Source: Acholoe squamosa
Taxonomy: Eukaryota; Annelida; Polychaeta; Phyllodocida; Polynoidae
Direction of reading: 5' to 3'
NCBI GenBank assembly: GCA_949317995.1
Contig: OX439036.1
Span: forward strand, 23,720,854-23,784,853
Length of the DNA: 64,000 bases
The notes beneath the pieces were generated by a model, which saw only the letters and a program-made list of their open reading frames with translations, did no database searches and was not told where the DNA came from. Positions 60,490 to 64,000 of the stretch are shown here, piece after piece. The position numbers and the translations under genes are program-made. Numbering within the stretch: position 1 is the first letter of the stretch; the number at the start of each line of letters is the position of its first letter.

Positions 60490-63400
60490 CTACTAACATG
60501 TTGGCTCAAACATGAAGTTGCCAAGAAAACTGAGAACTGATGAATTAATCATAGACATTTGGTTGGTATGGATATTTTCCGAGAAACCTGTTCTCATCAT
60601 TCCTAATCCCTGGTAGCACTGGATACTATAAGATGCCACACATGATTTAGAACAATTAATCAAATTCTCCAGTACATGTATTGTGGGATTACCATTTGCA
60701 TATGTGGTACATATGTGGAAAAACTAATCGGCTATTTGGTTTGGAATTGAGTTGCCTTGCATTTAGTTACATTAAAGCTATGAATGTGATCTGCATTTTA
60801 ATGGAAAAGCTATCAGATCATACATACAATAAACTACTTGACAGCATGATACTGGGAAGGTGAGCAGTTTGGGAGAGTGAAATATACATGTATGACACCT
60901 TTTGCCATAGCTGACACTTGTACATTTATAATATTTTTCACATTTAGGTCAGAAATTATGGTGGGGATTTCCCAACAACTCTGATCACTATTGTTGAAAA
61001 ATCTATGTCTTACATCATTTCATTTTTATAAGAAACCTACATATACACGGACAAGGAGCCACCTGTAGAACACATCAAGATTATTCGATCAGACTGTATA
61101 AAATTATTTTCTCGATCTCTCCTTTAATAGAAAAAACTCAAATTAGTCCTATAACACACTGCGTTGTTTTAGAACTGGGCAAGGGAACAGTCTGTATGTG
61201 AACACAGAACAAGTCAGAAGCAGACTCGTTATATGTTATATGTGATCTATTACAAAGCCTTTAAATCCATCGACAGTGATTTCTTAGTTTATGCCTGAAA
61301 GGCTCATAGGTATCTTTATATTGTAAAAGAAAAGTGTTTCCCCGATATCTAGAACGTGATTGATACATACAAAATCAAGGATATTTGCAATAATAATTAG
61401 AATCTAATGTAGAAGGCGATTTATATCTATGGGAATATCATTGATCAATTCAAGGGGAAGGTATTGCTAAATATGAAACTGGTGGCCCTGAATATCTCCA
61501 ATGTATCCAAATGTCTGTTTAGGGGAAGCTGATATCATAGGTTCAAAATCCACTGATGGGGGAAGGACAACAAAAACGTTGTACCTCATTTTTATATTTT
61601 TACTGAAAACTGTATAACTTTAAAGGTATGGATTATAGCTTTGTTCAGTGTTTGAAATAATATCCTAACAAAACTAGACAAGTTGAGTTAAGTTTCTGTT
61701 TTGTTTTATTTTGTGATTTCTGAATGCAATGTCTCAACCATCTTAAGTGGTCTTCATCAGGAATGTTCGGTTTTTAACAGGATAACATGCACAGACATGG
61801 GAGACATGGCATGAATACGCCCATCTGCTTAGTAATGAATTGAGAAAGATTTTTACACATCAAGACATGCCAACTGATCAATTTAAGTCTTAACTCATTA
61901 TGAGCTCAAAGGCAATATCATAAATGGATCAGCACAAAGTTCAAGGCTGCAGGTCCTGTCCATTATATTGACTTGAGGCAACAGGAGTATACATCCATAA
62001 ATAGATTATAGAGGGATTGAACTAATCAGAGCCCCCTATCCTTCAAATGACCCTAGGAGCTGGTATAATCATTTATATAAAGAGGTTATATGATCATCAA
62101 ATTTCTTAAAATCTGCTGGAAGAGTACAGCCTTCTCCACACCCCATACACCTATGATGGTTACAGGGCAATCTTAAATGCCTTCAAATCTATTGCTGCCT
62201 ATGTATCAGTATTAATGCACCACCCTATCAACATGCTATAGCATCTCCTCCCACACACACGCTGGTGATAGGCATATGGGGGCAGGGTATAAGTAGTAGG
62301 TGTGTAGGTGAGATACAATATGTAATATGATATCTTATATGCTTGTACTGCCTCAGAACCGATGATTGTGTAAGACTTCCATCCAGTTTTAGTCTGTTAA
62401 ATATAATTAAATTCTCTTTTTTTACATATTTTCCTCTCTTTCTTTATTATCACAAACTTGATATACAGGTGCACCTGTAGAAATATTATCTGATATGGAA
62501 CAAACCCTTTTCCTCTCCTTGCCCTCTGTCCCTATACACAGGATGGCAAACTAAACTGTTGCATTACCCACAAACTATGAAATCCAATTCATAAAATGTT
62601 TGATGACATCTACATAAAACAGGTGTATTTGACCAAGAACCAAAAGCCAACCTCCCAGGCTGTTTTCTCAACACTGAGGTGCTCACATTTTGATCATACC
62701 AGAGAGATTGCCCACTAACAGCTGGGGCTTGGCCTGATCAATAAAAGGGAAATTGCCTTTTTTCTCAATGACCATGTTTTTTTACTGGCTGGTGATGAGT
62801 AGTAGCAGTGGGTAGTTTTTTTTTACTTGAATGTGGTGGGATGGTCCTGTGATGAAGAAGAAATATAGGTCATGTTTTAGTGCTGTCAGGCTAATCAGCA
62901 GGCAGGGCGAGGGCGTTGAGATACCAGTTAATGCCTTAGGTGTTACAATATGTAAGTATCATTCCCTAGAGGGTTGCCTGCTAAACAATATAGTAAGGAA
63001 GCTAGGCCTTTTTAGATACAATTGTGCTAGGGTAATCGATACATGAAAGTGTGTGACTCCTGACTCTAAGCTAAAATAATGTGATGGGAGAGCAGATTTG
63101 GCCAGCAATATCCAGGTTCAAATGCTTCCCCATGCACCATTCAAAAGGGACGTCTAGTAGAACACCTCCTATCAATAATGGTTTGTACAACCAAACATCA
63201 CATGCAGGAGATCATTTCAGAAAGAATTTATATCATTTTGAAATGCCCATCTAAGCAATATAGATAGTAACATTAATAATATGAGGCTCTCATATATCAA
63301 ATGCTCTGTAATAATCTAGTGCAAGACAATACTAGTGGAGTGATCTATAATGGTGTTACTGAGCCTTAATACTAGGTCACTGAAGGGAGGGGAAGTGAGT

Positions 63401-63981
63401 AGGAATCCATGATAATAATTATAAACTAGTGGTCCAACATATATCCTTGCCTCTGCCAGCTCTTCTGAGCCAAAGGCCAAATCTCTTAAACCCAGGATAT
63501 AGGTACAAATTAACAGAAGAGCCTTGTCTATATGATCACCATATTCGTATTAGGAACATAAAGGCTTTTAATACTAATGAGATAGGTGATTCATTAGCTC
63601 TCAGTTCTCAGTTGTCTTCTGGAGATGTATAGATCTAATTTGAGAAGAAATAGTGGAATGGGACCTGGTCTAAACAGCACTAGCCATCAGAGATTTTTGC
63701 TGACCCCCAAAAACAGTCACATTCAGTATAGTGTTCAAATGCAGCCTGAAATGACTATGGTCTGAAATGACCATGGAAAATCATAAATGATTACCATGAA
63801 AGATTTTCGATTGAATGAGAGTATTAGCTTAAGCGGTTTCAATATAAGAAGTTTCTTTTAAACTTATGAATTAATCCCCAGATTTAGGAAAAGCACATCA
63901 GATATCTCATGCAGGTGAGGTCACAAGTAAGATCAGTAAGACCATCTTTGGGCTTAAACTGTTTCATATGGTCTGTAGAAT
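60490..63981 (+). repeat. Segmental duplication copy B
   Basis: Aligns in the same orientation with 34,575-41,023 plus 54,283-54,574. It lacks the TTAA transposon, the tRNA-like repeat with its tandem duplicate, and the LTR retrotransposon, and carries the undisturbed CTAG at 63,680-63,683. Conversely B has 61,740-62,010 where A has the tRNA-like repeat. No gene is supported in B. It may continue beyond the window. Confidence 0.85.
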
Positions 63982-64000
63982 CCCAGTGGGCACAACACCA
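63982..64000 (+). mobile_element. Left end of a CCCAGTGGGCACA MITE, cut by the window
   Basis: CCCAGTGGGCACA matches the first 13 bases of the element at 12,038. In copy A the same position (54,574) continues with ordinary sequence, so this is the junction of an insertion in copy B. Confidence 0.65.

Overview
This is a eukaryotic (metazoan) nuclear window, not a bacterial or phage one. The evidence is one spliced gene with canonical GT-AG introns and an AATAAA polyadenylation signal, many short non-autonomous DNA transposons with terminal inverted repeats, microsatellites, a tRNA-like repeat, and a complete LTR retrotransposon. Low gene density, an AT-rich background and this repeat mix suggest a marine invertebrate, but I cannot name a species or phylum.

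Layout. Positions 1-6.6 kb hold the 3' part of a HECT-type E3 ubiquitin ligase gene on the + strand. Nine exons are visible, the N-terminus lies upstream of the window, and the catalytic Cys is in the last exon. Its introns carry a GACTCCC-rich foldback element, a MITE fragment and a hAT-type MITE. About 0.4 kb downstream lies a ~0.9 kb satellite of 11-bp units, most reading TGACGTAA, the bZIP/CRE half-site type. From 8 to 34 kb I see no convincing protein gene, apart from a weak candidate small transcription unit at 14.46-15.2 kb. This stretch holds MITEs, tandem repeats and several near-perfect hairpins, including a perfect 51-bp-arm palindrome with a GC-rich loop at 33 kb.

From 34.6 kb to the end the window contains a segmental duplication. 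Copy A (about 34,575 to 54,574) and copy B (about 60,490 to 63,980) are alignable. Copy A was expanded by a TTAA-flanked 1.7-kb transposon, by a tRNA-like repeat that was itself partly duplicated in tandem, and by a 13,259-bp Ty3/gypsy-type LTR retrotransposon (41,024-54,282). Copy B preserves the empty target site of the retrotransposon, so its borders and CTAG target duplication are fixed to the base.

The retrotransposon is the most interesting object. It has 376-bp LTRs differing at one base, a very large Gag (coiled coil, Pro/Gly linker, capsid-like region, CCHC knuckle), protease, RT, RNase H and integrase, and then an additional ~950-codon reading frame downstream of integrase with two C2H2-like zinc fingers. 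I recognise no family for that frame. The coding part is broken by three in-frame TGA codons, at least four frame breaks or deletions, and a TTAA-flanked piggyBac-like MITE inside the integrase frame. Near-identical LTRs around a damaged interior suggest that a defective copy was mobilised in trans recently.
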